64,000 nt of DNA from Ktedonobacter racemifer DSM 44963 (GTDB taxonomy: Bacteria; Chloroflexota; Ktedonobacteria; Ktedonobacterales; Ktedonobacteraceae): contig NZ_ADVG01000001.1 of the NCBI RefSeq assembly GCF_000178855.1, positions 2,393,481 through 2,457,480 on the forward strand. The letters run 5' to 3'. A program made the translations under genes and the position numbers. Positions 56,078 to 63,871 of the stretch are shown here, piece by piece (position 1 is the first letter of the stretch; each line of letters starts with the position of its first letter). A model generated the notes under the pieces. The model was not told the DNA's origin and ran no database searches. It worked only from the letters and a program-made list of their open reading frames with translations.

Positions 56078-57211
56078 GTGCGCGCTTTAGTGTATGAAGG
56101 ACCATTCAAGGTCGCCGTCAAACAGGTAGAAGACCCAAAGATCCAGCATCCCAATGATGTCATTGTACACATCACTTCTACCTGTATTTGTGGTTCAGAT
56201 CTGCATATGTATGAGGGACGAACCGCTGCGCAGCCAGGGATTGTCTTCGGCCATGAAAACATGGGTATTGTAGAAGAAGTGGGGTCAGGCGTCGTTACAT
56301 TGCACAAAGGTGATCGAGTGGTTCTGCCTTTTAATGTCGCCTGTGGCTTTTGTAAAAACTGTGAAAGGGGCTACACCGCTTTTTGTCTGACCGTCAATCC
56401 TGGTTTTGCAGGTGGCGCATACGGGTATGTGGCAATGGGTCCCTATTCTGGCGGTCAGGCCGAGTACCTGCGTGTACCTTTCGCGGACTTTAATGCGCTT
56501 CAACTACCCGCTGGGACGGAGCACGAGGAAGATTTTGCCATGCTTCCCGATATCTTCCCAACGGGTTACCACGGGGCGGAGCTTGCCCAGGTAGCGCCGG
56601 GAGAGTCTGTTGTGGTCTTTGGAGCAGGACCGGTAGGTCTCATGGCCGCATATAGCTCTCTCATTCGTGGCGCTGCCGAAGTCTATATTGTTGATCGCGT
56701 TCCTGAACGCCTGCAAAAAGCCAAAGAAATCGGAGCCATTCCCATTGATTTCAGCAAGAGCGACCCAGTGCAGCAGATTCGCGATATGCGTCATGGAGAT
56801 GGTGTTGACAAGGGAATCGACGCGGTTGGATATCAAGGAGTTGCGCCAGGTCAGAACAAAGAAGCTCCCAGCACCGTGCTGGATTCGTTAATCCGGATTG
56901 TCAATGCAACCGGGATGTTGGGGGTTCCTGGCCTGTATGTACCGTCTGATCCGGGGGGGGTAGATCCCCACGCGAAAGAGGGTCGCTTGCTTCTTCCCTT
57001 TGGCAAACTCTGGGAGAAAGGGCTCCAGGTGGGCACTGGCCAGTGCAATGTGAAGCACTACATCCGCCACCTGCGTGACCTGATTATTGCCGGTCGCGCG
57101 AAGCCCAGCTTTGTCGTTTCAAATGTGGTCCCGCTCAACGATGCACCTATAGCATACGACAAATTCGACAAGCGTATCGAAGGGTACACGAAGGTCATCC
57201 TCAAGCCCTAG
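56078..57211 (+). CDS. Zinc-dependent alcohol dehydrogenase, glutathione-independent formaldehyde dehydrogenase-like
   Basis: 377 residues, MDR superfamily. Catalytic zinc ligands in CICGSDLHMYEG (Cys, near residue 38) and GHENMG (His/Glu), structural zinc cysteines in CGFCKNCERGYTAFC (about 89-103), and the NAD loop FGAGPVGL near 182. Best resembles the FdhA/formaldehyde dismutase group, oxidising formaldehyde or other aldehydes/alcohols without glutathione. Start is a GTG behind GGGAGG. Monocistronic; intact, isolated among mobile elements. Confidence 0.9.
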   Translation: MRALVYEGPFKVAVKQVEDPKIQHPNDVIVHITSTCICGSDLHMYEGRTAAQPGIVFGHENMGIVEEVGSGVVTLHKGDRVVLPFNVACGFCKNCERGYTAFCLTVNPGFAGGAYGYVAMGPYSGGQAEYLRVPFADFNALQLPAGTEHEEDFAMLPDIFPTGYHGAELAQVAPGESVVVFGAGPVGLMAAYSSLIRGAAEVYIVDRVPERLQKAKEIGAIPIDFSKSDPVQQIRDMRHGDGVDKGIDAVGYQGVAPGQNKEAPSTVLDSLIRIVNATGMLGVPGLYVPSDPGGVDPHAKEGRLLLPFGKLWEKGLQVGTGQCNVKHYIRHLRDLIIAGRAKPSFVVSNVVPLNDAPIAYDKFDKRIEGYTKVILKP

Positions 57212-57268
57212 GTTCGTCCGGCAATTGCGACAAACAGGAAAAAGAGAGGCACAAAAAGTGCTTCATAG

Positions 57269-57360
57269 TGCTCTGCCAAGCTTCATTTGACACAGAATCA
57301 TCGACCAATGTGGCGCTTTTACTCTTTCGCCGAATCCGTCAATCGAAGTTTGGCAGAGCA
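57269..57360. repeat. 92-bp inverted-repeat element
   Basis: TGCTCTGCCAAGCTTCATTT at 57269 matches the complement of 57339-57360 at 19 of 22 positions. The interior (48 bases) has no frame. Either a terminator-like structure after the dehydrogenase or a very short MITE. Confidence 0.5.
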
Positions 57361-57446
57361 ATAGGCATCAAGTGAGCCTCAGTAAACCCCATCAAGAAGT
57401 TGATAGGAAGTACTGAGGCGCGTCGTCCGTGCGGGGATAGAAGCAT

Positions 57447-58685
57447 TTACAGAGTATTAAGTGACTTCTCCGCATGGTCTCGCAGACCAGCGGCTTCTCG
57501 CAAGTACATTTCCTCCTTGCGAGCTACACCGATATGAGGCATGAACCTCAGACCGATGGGGGCAGCCATATCAGCCCCAACTACGTGAGGGATACCCATT
57601 TCCCCACGATACTTGTACCGAATGTTGCAGGCTCCTACCAAATCACGATGCCCTTTCCACCCACATGCTTTGTTCGTACAACAGAAATTGCGTCCTTGAA
57701 CCGGGCTTTTGCGCCGTTTCCCACAGACAGGACACGTCTTGCTGGTATAAGACTCTTCCTGTATCTCTACCACCATACCGACTCTTTCAGCCTTGTAGGT
57801 GAGTTTGTGTCGAAGAGAGCCAAAGGACCATTGGTGCAATTTTTGATTGTTCTTGGAGCCAACATCGAGGTCTTGTCGAATAGCTCGCACATCACCTATT
57901 GCCAAGGTCTGCACACCGTCTTTCTGAAGTGTGGAGATCAATCTTGACGTGCTCTGATGCTCAATAGTTTTGATCTGATTTGCCAATTTCTTCAGTTGTT
58001 TTTGCTTTGATCGGACAAGCCTTTTGCGACGACGCGAGCCTTTCTTTTTCGCGTCAATCTTCTTTTGCAACCTTGCTAGCAATTTGTTCCGATATTGCCG
58101 CTTCGACCTGAGTAACCGTCCATTGAGGATATAGGTCTGTTCCCCATCGTGACTGACAGCCATATGAATTTCACCTAAGTCGATACCAGCGATCTTGTCT
58201 CCGTTCTCTGGGACTGGCAAGAAGCAGGGTTCATAGGTTGCAATGGCTTCGTACTCGGTGCCAGTCCAGCGTATCACCAGTGTTTGTGGCATCGTCCAAG
58301 GCCAATCGAGAACAAGAGGCTCATTGCCTTTGCCATTGGAGAGGAGAAGCTTGCCATCTTTCATCCTCATAGCAGAGCGTTTGTACTCAATGCGAAAGTA
58401 CCACTTACGCCGCCGTGGTGGCTTGGCAGTCGGGTCCGTTTTGCGCCGTTCCCTCCAACTTTTGAGCGAAGCAAAGAACGATTGCACGCAGGCATCAGCC
58501 GTATGAGCATGGAGTGTGTTGGAACTGTGCCATCGCATCAGATGCTTGGGCTTGAGCCAGATACCCTTTTTTCTGACAGTCCGCCAGAAAGAGACAAGGG
58601 TAGCGGTATAGACTTCGCCGCAAGCATGGGCCAGTTCTTCAAGTTGTTTCGTCTTGCCGATCTTGACCCGTTTGATCTGATACAT
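57447..58685 (-). CDS. tnpB: TnpB RNA-guided nuclease-like protein, family E
   Basis: 412 residues from the ATG at 58685 (MYQIKRVKIGKTKQLEELAH). First RuvC Asp in AGIDLGEIHMAVS; RuvC-II place reads LAIGDVRAIRQDLD, Gly instead of Glu; zinc ribbon CPVCG...CTNKACG; last Asp in HRDLVGACNIRY. Intact. Its 5' end overlaps the ribbon-helix-helix gene by 47 bases in another frame. No TnpA. Whether it still cuts DNA is uncertain because of the RuvC-II change; if not, it could be an RNA-guided DNA-binding protein. Confidence 0.88.
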   Translation of the reverse strand: MYQIKRVKIGKTKQLEELAHACGEVYTATLVSFWRTVRKKGIWLKPKHLMRWHSSNTLHAHTADACVQSFFASLKSWRERRKTDPTAKPPRRRKWYFRIEYKRSAMRMKDGKLLLSNGKGNEPLVLDWPWTMPQTLVIRWTGTEYEAIATYEPCFLPVPENGDKIAGIDLGEIHMAVSHDGEQTYILNGRLLRSKRQYRNKLLARLQKKIDAKKKGSRRRKRLVRSKQKQLKKLANQIKTIEHQSTSRLISTLQKDGVQTLAIGDVRAIRQDLDVGSKNNQKLHQWSFGSLRHKLTYKAERVGMVVEIQEESYTSKTCPVCGKRRKSPVQGRNFCCTNKACGWKGHRDLVGACNIRYKYRGEMGIPHVVGADMAAPIGLRFMPHIGVARKEEMYLREAAGLRDHAEKSLNTL

Positions 58686-58836
58686 GTCGCTTCCCCTCCT
58701 CTCTCTCAACGTATTGCTCTAAGGCCCACATGACTTCGGCATTAAATGAACGCTTGTGCTTTCCCGCTAATCGGACCAAAGCATCATGGAGTTGCTTTGG
58801 ATAGCGGGTATTGGTTGCTATAATTTCCTCTTTCAT
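58639..58836 (-). CDS. Arc/MetJ-type ribbon-helix-helix protein overlapping tnpB
   Basis: 65 residues: EEIIATNTRYPKQLHDALVR then LAGKHKRSFNAEVMWALEQY, a standard Arc-type RHH (beta strand NTRYPKQL, two helices), with a charged tail. The ATG at 58836 has GAAAG-like spacing to the left end of the element. It ends inside tnpB, so the two are translated as a coupled pair. RHH dimers bind operators; it likely represses the element's own promoter or bridges its ends. Confidence 0.75.
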   Translation of the reverse strand: MKEEIIATNTRYPKQLHDALVRLAGKHKRSFNAEVMWALEQYVEREEGKRHVSDQTGQDRQDETT

Positions 58837-58867
58837 GTTGCTAGTAGAGCACTAATTTAGCAACGTT

Positions 58868-58948
58868 GCAACAAGCAAGGGTTAAAACCAGGGACGCCTG
58901 ACCGCGAGGGATAAATCCCTGCGGCTTGCGGCGGGCTAAAGCCCATAA
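58868..58948 (-). repeat. Left end of family E element with two hairpins
   Basis: On the minus strand: GGGCTTTAGCCC, GCCGCAAG, then AGGGATTTATCCCT and AGGCGTCCCTGG. The same order and spacing occurs at 53525-53592 ahead of tnpB family D (GGGCTTTAGCCCGCCGCAAG, a different inner hairpin, then AGGCGT). The left end of family E thus directly follows the end of family F. Confidence 0.55.
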
Positions 58949-58956
58949 AACGTCAG

Positions 58957-60276
58957 TCACCCCACGCCTCTGCGGCGGGGGCTTGTGTCTGTGCTCCACC
59001 GCAACTCACTATAGCGTTGCTGCCGTAGTGCTTTGGCTTCATCGCACGACACATCAGGGGACACCAACAACGTCCCCGTGCTCATCCAGTCTTGCCGGGT
59101 GAGCAGCGTTCGCATCGTTACATTTCTCGCGCCGACCAGATCGGCATGGAGCGTATAGTGACAACTCTGGCACACAAACAAGAGTCCCTTGTTGGGGCGA
59201 TTCGAAGGATCGGTATAGCCGCACATCGGGCAAGCCTGGCTGCTATAGTGGGCGTCCACTTTCACTGCCATACTCCCCGCCATCGTGGCTTTGTAGGCAA
59301 TGTAGCCATGCAACTCAGCGAATGCCCATTTCGAAGCATGCCTGTTGGCTTTGCGTTGCTTCTTGCTCGCCTTTTGGCCTTTCCTGCGTTTGGTGCGTTC
59401 GCGAATGTGTGTCAAATCTTCCAAGCCGATGATGCTGTGCGGATGCTGGTCTATGATGCGCCGACTGATCAGATGGTTGGCATCTTGCTTCAACCGTCTC
59501 TCTCGTCCACTCAGGATCACCGAACGGCGAGTAGCGGAACGAGTGCCTTTTTTCTGCAACCGTTTTCTCAGTCGCGCATAATGGTCAGCTTTAGCTCGTA
59601 CAGCCTTCCCGCAATAAAAGGCGGCCTCATTGTTGGGAGTGGCTGTCACCGCCAGATAGCGTTGTCCCACGTCAACACCAACCACATGACTGTGGCTCTC
59701 TGGGGTAGGATCGGCTCTCTCAAGTTCGAGACTGATGAGCAAGTAAAACTGCTTGTGTGGCTTGTCGTACCAGAGCTTTGCTGCTCCGATCTCTGCCCCG
59801 TGTTGGATCAAGGCCACATGCTTGTCGTAGCCCGTATAGGAGACAATCACGCGTCCATCCAGGGTCAGAATACTGACCTGGTTGTTGGACTTGAGACTAT
59901 AATCACGGTGATAGTTATAGGTCAGGGTCGGAGAAACATACGTGGGAGCCTGATCCAAGCCCTTGTAGCGTTTCTTGGTCAGGCCTGCCGAGCGCAAGGC
60001 GGCGTTTTGCTTCGTCTTGGTCCAGAGCCCTTTATAGGTAGCCCCGACCTGACGTGGCACATTGCAAGCCATCTGGGCAGGCAAGCCAAACTTCAAACGG
60101 ATCTCATCGTAGCAATCACGCTGCAAGGCGCGCTGATTGCTCATCTTGCCATGTTCAAAGCTGTATCGACTCACATAATTCAAGGCATCACGATAGGCCA
60201 GTTGCGTTTTGCGCAATGCTGCGAACTGGGCAGACTCGGTATGCAGTTTGAGCTTGGCGATAATGATCTGTTTCAT
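58957..60276 (-). CDS. tnpB: TnpB RNA-guided nuclease, family F, intact
   Basis: 439 residues from ATG 60276 (MKQIIIAKLKLHTESAQFAA). All catalytic residues present: Asp in VGVDVGQRYLAV, Glu in IIGLEDLTHIRERTK, Asp in LHADLVGARNV; zinc ribbon CPMCG...CQSCH. The 3' end carries CCCCCGCC-loop-GCGTGGGG just at the stop, the same hairpin as in the deletion derivative at 23680-24080, so the family includes IS605-type members with TnpA. The most convincingly active TnpB here apart from the IS607-type one. Confidence 0.93.
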   Translation of the reverse strand: MKQIIIAKLKLHTESAQFAALRKTQLAYRDALNYVSRYSFEHGKMSNQRALQRDCYDEIRLKFGLPAQMACNVPRQVGATYKGLWTKTKQNAALRSAGLTKKRYKGLDQAPTYVSPTLTYNYHRDYSLKSNNQVSILTLDGRVIVSYTGYDKHVALIQHGAEIGAAKLWYDKPHKQFYLLISLELERADPTPESHSHVVGVDVGQRYLAVTATPNNEAAFYCGKAVRAKADHYARLRKRLQKKGTRSATRRSVILSGRERRLKQDANHLISRRIIDQHPHSIIGLEDLTHIRERTKRRKGQKASKKQRKANRHASKWAFAELHGYIAYKATMAGSMAVKVDAHYSSQACPMCGYTDPSNRPNKGLLFVCQSCHYTLHADLVGARNVTMRTLLTRQDWMSTGTLLVSPDVSCDEAKALRQQRYSELRWSTDTSPRRRGVG

Positions 60277-60451
60277 GACAGGAGTATAGCAGATGTTCAC
60301 ACAAATATTAACTGCACAAATATGTGAAAGTACCACCCGCCCCATGCCCCAAAGAAGGAACGCCGCATTCCTCCCCATGCTTGAAAGCAAGGGACGCCTG
60401 CGGCAGTTTGCTGAAATAATTTGGTGGAATAAACGAAAGAAGGAGATTTTG

Positions 60452-61027
60452 ATGGTCACGCTTAATGAGGCAAGAAGAGTTATTGATGCTGCCGAGAAAA
60501 AGGCTCAGGAAATTGGTCAGCCTATGAATATAGCGGTGGCCGATGCGAGAGGGAACCTGGTTGCTCATATCCGTATGGATGAAGCCTGGATCGGTAGGAC
60601 ACTCCGTCACATGATACTTGACGCCCGTGGTCAGTCAAAATGAGCAAAAAAGTGGGCTTCTCAAAAAGGGGAAATGGCCTCTGGAGCTGAACGAACCGTC
60701 TCCTCCGCCTTCGTTTTTTGCTCATTTCGACTGACCATATACGTCCAACATCACACGGCGAGGTGTCGGATCGGTAGTATTGATATCTCTATTAAGAAAG
60801 CTTTTACGGCACGAGCTTTCGACATTACCACGAAGGATCTGGCAACACAATCCCAACCCGGCAGGCAATTTTTCGGCATTCACGCATCCAATGATGGTCG
60901 GGTCATGATCTTTGCGGGTGGTGTTCCGCTTAAACGGGATGGGAAGGTTGTTGGTGCCGTAGGTGTTAGCGGCGGTTCGGGCGAGCAAGACCACGCGGTA
61001 GCAATGGCAGGAGCGGAAGCTTTCTAG
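60452..61027 (+). pseudogene. GlcG/HbpS-family heme-binding-like protein, interrupted by a MITE
   Basis: MVTLNEARRVIDAAEKKAQE, NIAVADARGNLVAHIRMDEAWIG, then after the insertion SIDISIKKAFTARAF, FGIHASNDGRVMIFAGGVPL, GAVGVSGGSGEQDHAVAM. Removing 60598-60777 restores the frame exactly (AWIGSIDIS). The family includes HbpS and GlcG-type proteins, often beside oxidoreductases or sensor kinases; no such partner is adjacent. AAGGAGA precedes the ATG at 60452. Confidence 0.82.
60598..60767. mobile_element. 170-bp MITE with long inverted repeats and 10-bp target duplication
   Basis: Ends GACAC...GTGTC. The inverted repeats extend inward about 57 bases, most strongly at 60629-60654 versus 60714-60739 (GGTCAGTC, AAATGAGCAAAAAA). 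Flanked by GGATCGGTAG at 60588-60597 and 60768-60777. Non-coding. A target duplication of 9-10 bp suggests a DDE transposase of the IS4 type as helper, which is inference. Confidence 0.85.
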
Positions 61028-61344
61028 TTTTATCTGCAGGCAGGCGCACAGGTAGTGTTGCAAAAAATTAAAGCTCAGCAAATTGAGGGTGTATATGAGC
61101 ATAGTCCACGAGGAAAAGATGTAACTACCCAGGTCTCCTCGGGGAGAGCTGGACAAAACTGATAAACTACGAGCATGATGGAAGAAGAAGCTCGACACCT
61201 GAGAAAAGAGAACGCAACTGTTCCCAAAAAAGTGGGAAAAGGGACCAACCGTGGGCAAGACGCCACACTTTCGAGCTTCTTGACACATGAGAACGTTTGT
61301 CCTATACTTGAGAAAATAGGAGGCAAGAGAAAGAGCAGAACCGC
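61028..61344. other. Spacer between HbpS-like gene and tnpB family C copy 2
   Basis: No gene I would defend. A short frame starting at 61174 (MMEEEARHLRKENATV) resembles a coiled-coil stub but has no context. Confidence 0.35.
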
Positions 61345-62570
61345 ATGATTCGCGCCCATAAGATCAGACTGCATCCCACACCTGAGCAGGCCAACTCCCT
61401 TGCTCGTGCCGCAGGCGTTGCACGCTTTGTGTGGAATTGGGCGCTGGCCGAATGGAACCGCCAATACGAAGCCGGGGAGAAACCCACTGCCTTGAAACTC
61501 AAGAAGCAATTCAACGAGATCCGGCGGGTGCAATTCCCCTGGACATGGGAGGTGACGAAGAACGCCTCAGATCAGCCCTTTCTCGATCTAGGAAAAGCCT
61601 TCACCGCGTTTTTTGAAGGCAAAGCCAAACGCCCCAAGTTCAAGAGCAAGAAACAAAACAAACCCTCCTTTTACCTTGCCAACGATCAATTCGAGTTGGG
61701 GGATCATCGTCTGTGGGTTCCTAAGCTCGGATGGGTCAACATGGCGGAAAATCTGCGCTTCAAAGGTCGCGTGAGAGGAGCACGCATCACGAAAACAGCA
61801 GACTGGTGGTTTGTGTCTCTCCAGGTCGAACTCCCAGATGCGATCCCGGCGAAGAAACCAGCCGCTGTTGGTATCGATGTCGGACTGAACCGATTGGCCA
61901 CCTTGAGTACAGGAGAGGGAGTCGAAAACCAAGCCTTCCTCAAAACGGCGCTCAAAAAATTGCGTCAGGCCAATAAGCGACTGCATCGCCGCAAACCGGG
62001 ATCAAAAAACCGCGAGAATGCGCGTAGACAGGTGGCACGACTCCATTATCGTATTACCTCTCTGAGAGACGATGTGCTCCACAAGCTCACAACCAGGCTT
62101 GCCAATTGCTATGGAAGCATTGGCATCGAAGACCTCAACCGGAAGCGGGTTGCTCAAGAATCGGCGGCTGTCTCGTTCGTTCTCTGACGCAGCATTGGGC
62201 AAGCTGCTCTCCCTGCTCGGGGCGAAGGTAGAGCAGCAGGGTGGACAGGTGATCAAGGTGGGACGCTTCTTTCCTTCGAGTAAGACCTGCCACTGCTGCG
62301 GCTGGAAGTGGGAAGCGATGACGCTCAAAGATCGCACCTTCCTCTGCCAGAATCCATCATGCCCCTATTCTCAGTTCCCGCAAGATCGCGATCATAATGC
62401 GAGCCAGAATATCCTGCGGGAAGCCCTTCACTTGATCGGGCTCATTGACCAAGTCGTCACCGGTATTGGCTCAGACGAGGACGTAAACTTGCCTGCGGAC
62501 GCGGGGTAAGACCAAAAAGGCTTCGGCCTTGAGGCCCCTACGGATGAAACAGGAACAACAAAAGGTGTAG
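61300..62570 (+). mobile_element. IS200/IS605-group tnpB-only element, family C, copy 2
   Basis: Second copy of the element at 34890-36180. The right end downstream of the stop (CTTCGGCC...CCTACGGATGAAACAGGAAC) matches copy 1. Similarity to copy 1 continues past that (GCTTGCATACGTTT, GGAGCAGAA), suggesting either a longer element or related insertion surroundings. It lies directly against a serine-recombinase remnant. Confidence 0.6.
61345..62509 (+). pseudogene. tnpB: TnpB, family C copy 2, one-base frameshift
   Basis: MIRAHKIRLHPTPEQANSLA at the start. RuvC Asp VGIDVGLNRLATL, Glu IGIEDLN, zinc ribbon CHCCG...CQNPSCP, last Asp DRDHNASQN. At about 62140 an extra C (AACCGG for AACGG) shifts the frame to an early stop at 62187; repaired, it reads EDLNGSGLLKNRRLSRSF and joins the downstream frame. 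Copy 1 is broken at a different place by the same kind of lesion. Confidence 0.8.
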
Positions 62571-62581
62571 CAGAGCTATGC

Positions 62582-63283
62582 TTGCATACGTTTTACTACA
62601 TTAATTGGAGCAGAACGCAGAACTCAAAGAAGCCGCCGCCCGGAAATATCGGCGCATTGAGCACCACCGTTGTTGTAGAGCAGTTCGGAGAACTGTTGCA
62701 GGGATTAAAACTTCCTCCTTACTGGCACGATATGATCCGCGAAAGAATGCTGGAAGACGCGAAGAGAACTGGTGTTAATCTGGAAGCCATGGAGTTGGAA
62801 AAAGAACGCTTGCGACTCAAGCGTGGGCGTATTCTCAAGCAACATCGCGATGGATATATCGATGACACCGAGTTTGAAAGGGAAATGGCAGCTGTCGAGT
62901 TAGCCTTGCGAATGCTCGATGCACCAGAGGTGAATGGCGTTCGCTTAGAGGATGTAATCGAAGCCGGGGAACGCTTACCAGGTATGGCTGCTCTCTGGAG
63001 GGTGGGCAGTGTGGAAGAACGCTGTGAAATGGTCAAAGAGGTTCTCGAATTAGGAGGTTTGCATTATGATGTGGAAACCAAAGAAATAGCAGCGATTACA
63101 CCTCGTCCGGCATTTCTACCAGTGCTGAGGCTGCTTGAAGAAGTTACTGAATACGAAGAAGCCACCGGGATGTTAGTCACATCACGGTGGCGACGGCGGA
63201 ACCGACGGGATTCTGCTTATTTCCAACAACACTGCGTGACAGGTTGCTATTTCAGCTTAGCGGAAGGGCCGCCATATGGATAG
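62582..63283 (+). pseudogene. Large serine recombinase, C-terminal remnant (longest)
   Basis: About 210 codons: VVEQFGELLQGLKLPPYWHD, the charged coiled coil MELEKERLRLKRGRILKQHR, DGYIDDTEFEREMAAVELAL, then GMAALWRVGSVEERCEM and ITPRPAFLPVLRLLEE. At 63197 it runs into the CGGAACCGACGGG motif (RRNRRDS). The catalytic and zinc-ribbon domains are missing, cut at the family C tnpB element. It defines the full C-terminal region of this recombinase family in the window. Confidence 0.68.
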
Positions 63284-63871
63284 ACGATGGATGAGCTGTC
63301 GCCTGGATAGACGATGGATGAGCTGTCGCCTGGATAGACGATGATAGGAGTGAGTACGCCCAGGATAGGCCATATCGAGGAGGCTAGCACCATGTGGGTA
63401 GGCGACCTGGGAGGTCGAGTTATGCGGAAAGGCAGCAGGGGAGCTAGCACCATGCGAGTAGGCGACCTGGGGGGTCGAGTTATGCGGAAAGGCAGCGGGG
63501 GAGCTAGCACCATCCGAGTAGGCGACCTGGGGGGTCGAGTTATGCGAAACGGCAGCGGGGGAGCTAGCACCATCCGAGTAGGCGACCTGGGGGGTCGAGT
63601 TATGCGAAACGGCAGCGGGGGAGCTAGCACCATGTGGATAACCGATAGATGGATGTAACGAGGGTGCATAGTGTGTTGCCGCTTGATGGGTGATAGCGAG
63701 GGAGTGGGCAAGCAGGATCATGCTGGCCAGGAGAGCAACGATGAGGAGCATTCCCTGCAGTTGCCTATGATGTTGACGAGCGTACATGATGATTCGTCGT
63801 ATGTGCAGTTGCCTATGATATTGACGAGCGTACATAATGGTTCGTCGCATGTAATGTAAAAGATGGGACAT
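63257..63871 (-). CDS. Membrane-anchored repeat protein, unknown function
   Basis: 204 residues from ATG 63871, behind AAAGGAG. Residues about 6-38 hold a 16-residue duplication (RTIMYARQYHRQL / RIIMYARQHHRQL). A hydrophobic helix at about 41-58 (MLLIVALLASMILLAHSLAI) anchors it. Then four 20-residue repeats (GASSPAAVSHNSTPQVAY type), rich in Ser, Pro, Ala, His, and finally 9-residue repeats (RRQLIHRLS). All three repeat periods (48, 60, 27 bp) are multiples of three. Extracytoplasmic low-complexity stalk likely; no family recognised. Other frames are also open, so confidence in the strand is moderate. Confidence 0.5.
   Translation of the reverse strand: MSHLLHYMRRTIMYARQYHRQLHIRRIIMYARQHHRQLQGMLLIVALLASMILLAHSLAITHQAATHYAPSLHPSIGYPHGASSPAAVSHNSTPQVAYSDGASSPAAVSHNSTPQVAYSDGASSPAAFPHNSTPQVAYSHGASSPAAFPHNSTSQVAYPHGASLLDMAYPGRTHSYHRLSRRQLIHRLSRRQLIHRLSIWRPFR
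63278..63345. repeat. 27-bp tandem repeat, 2.5 copies
   Basis: Units at 63278-63304 and 63305-63331 are identical, with a partial third to 63345. Unit begins GGATAGACGATGGATGAGCT. Codes for the C-terminal 9-residue repeats of the minus-strand protein. Confidence 0.85.
63381..63637. repeat. 60-bp tandem repeat, 4.3 copies
   Basis: Units at 63381, 63441, 63501 and 63561 plus a 17-base start at 63621; each contains GCTAGCACCAT and GGCGACCTGG. Units 3 and 4 differ by only a few bases while unit 1 is most diverged, indicating recent internal expansion. Confidence 0.9.
63757..63852. repeat. 48-bp tandem duplication
   Basis: 63757-63804 and 63805-63852 are near-identical (GCAGTTGCCTATGAT...). Encodes the duplicated 16-residue N-terminal segment of the repeat protein. 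63872-64000 holds only its leader. Confidence 0.85.

Noticed and set aside
59092..60327. 411-codon open frame antisense to the intact tnpB of family F
   Set aside because: The minus strand encodes a full TnpB with catalytic residues and zinc ribbon; the antisense frame has no recognisable feature.
63381..63637. 60-bp repeats considered as a CRISPR array
   Set aside because: The whole 60-bp unit repeats with no unique spacers, and no cas genes are near; it is a coding tandem repeat.
63341..63658. Plus-strand frame GASTIRVGDLGGRVMRNGSG repeats
   Set aside because: Opened by the in-phase 60-bp repeat; lacks a ribosome site and membrane/secretion signal that the minus-strand frame has. Not fully excluded.
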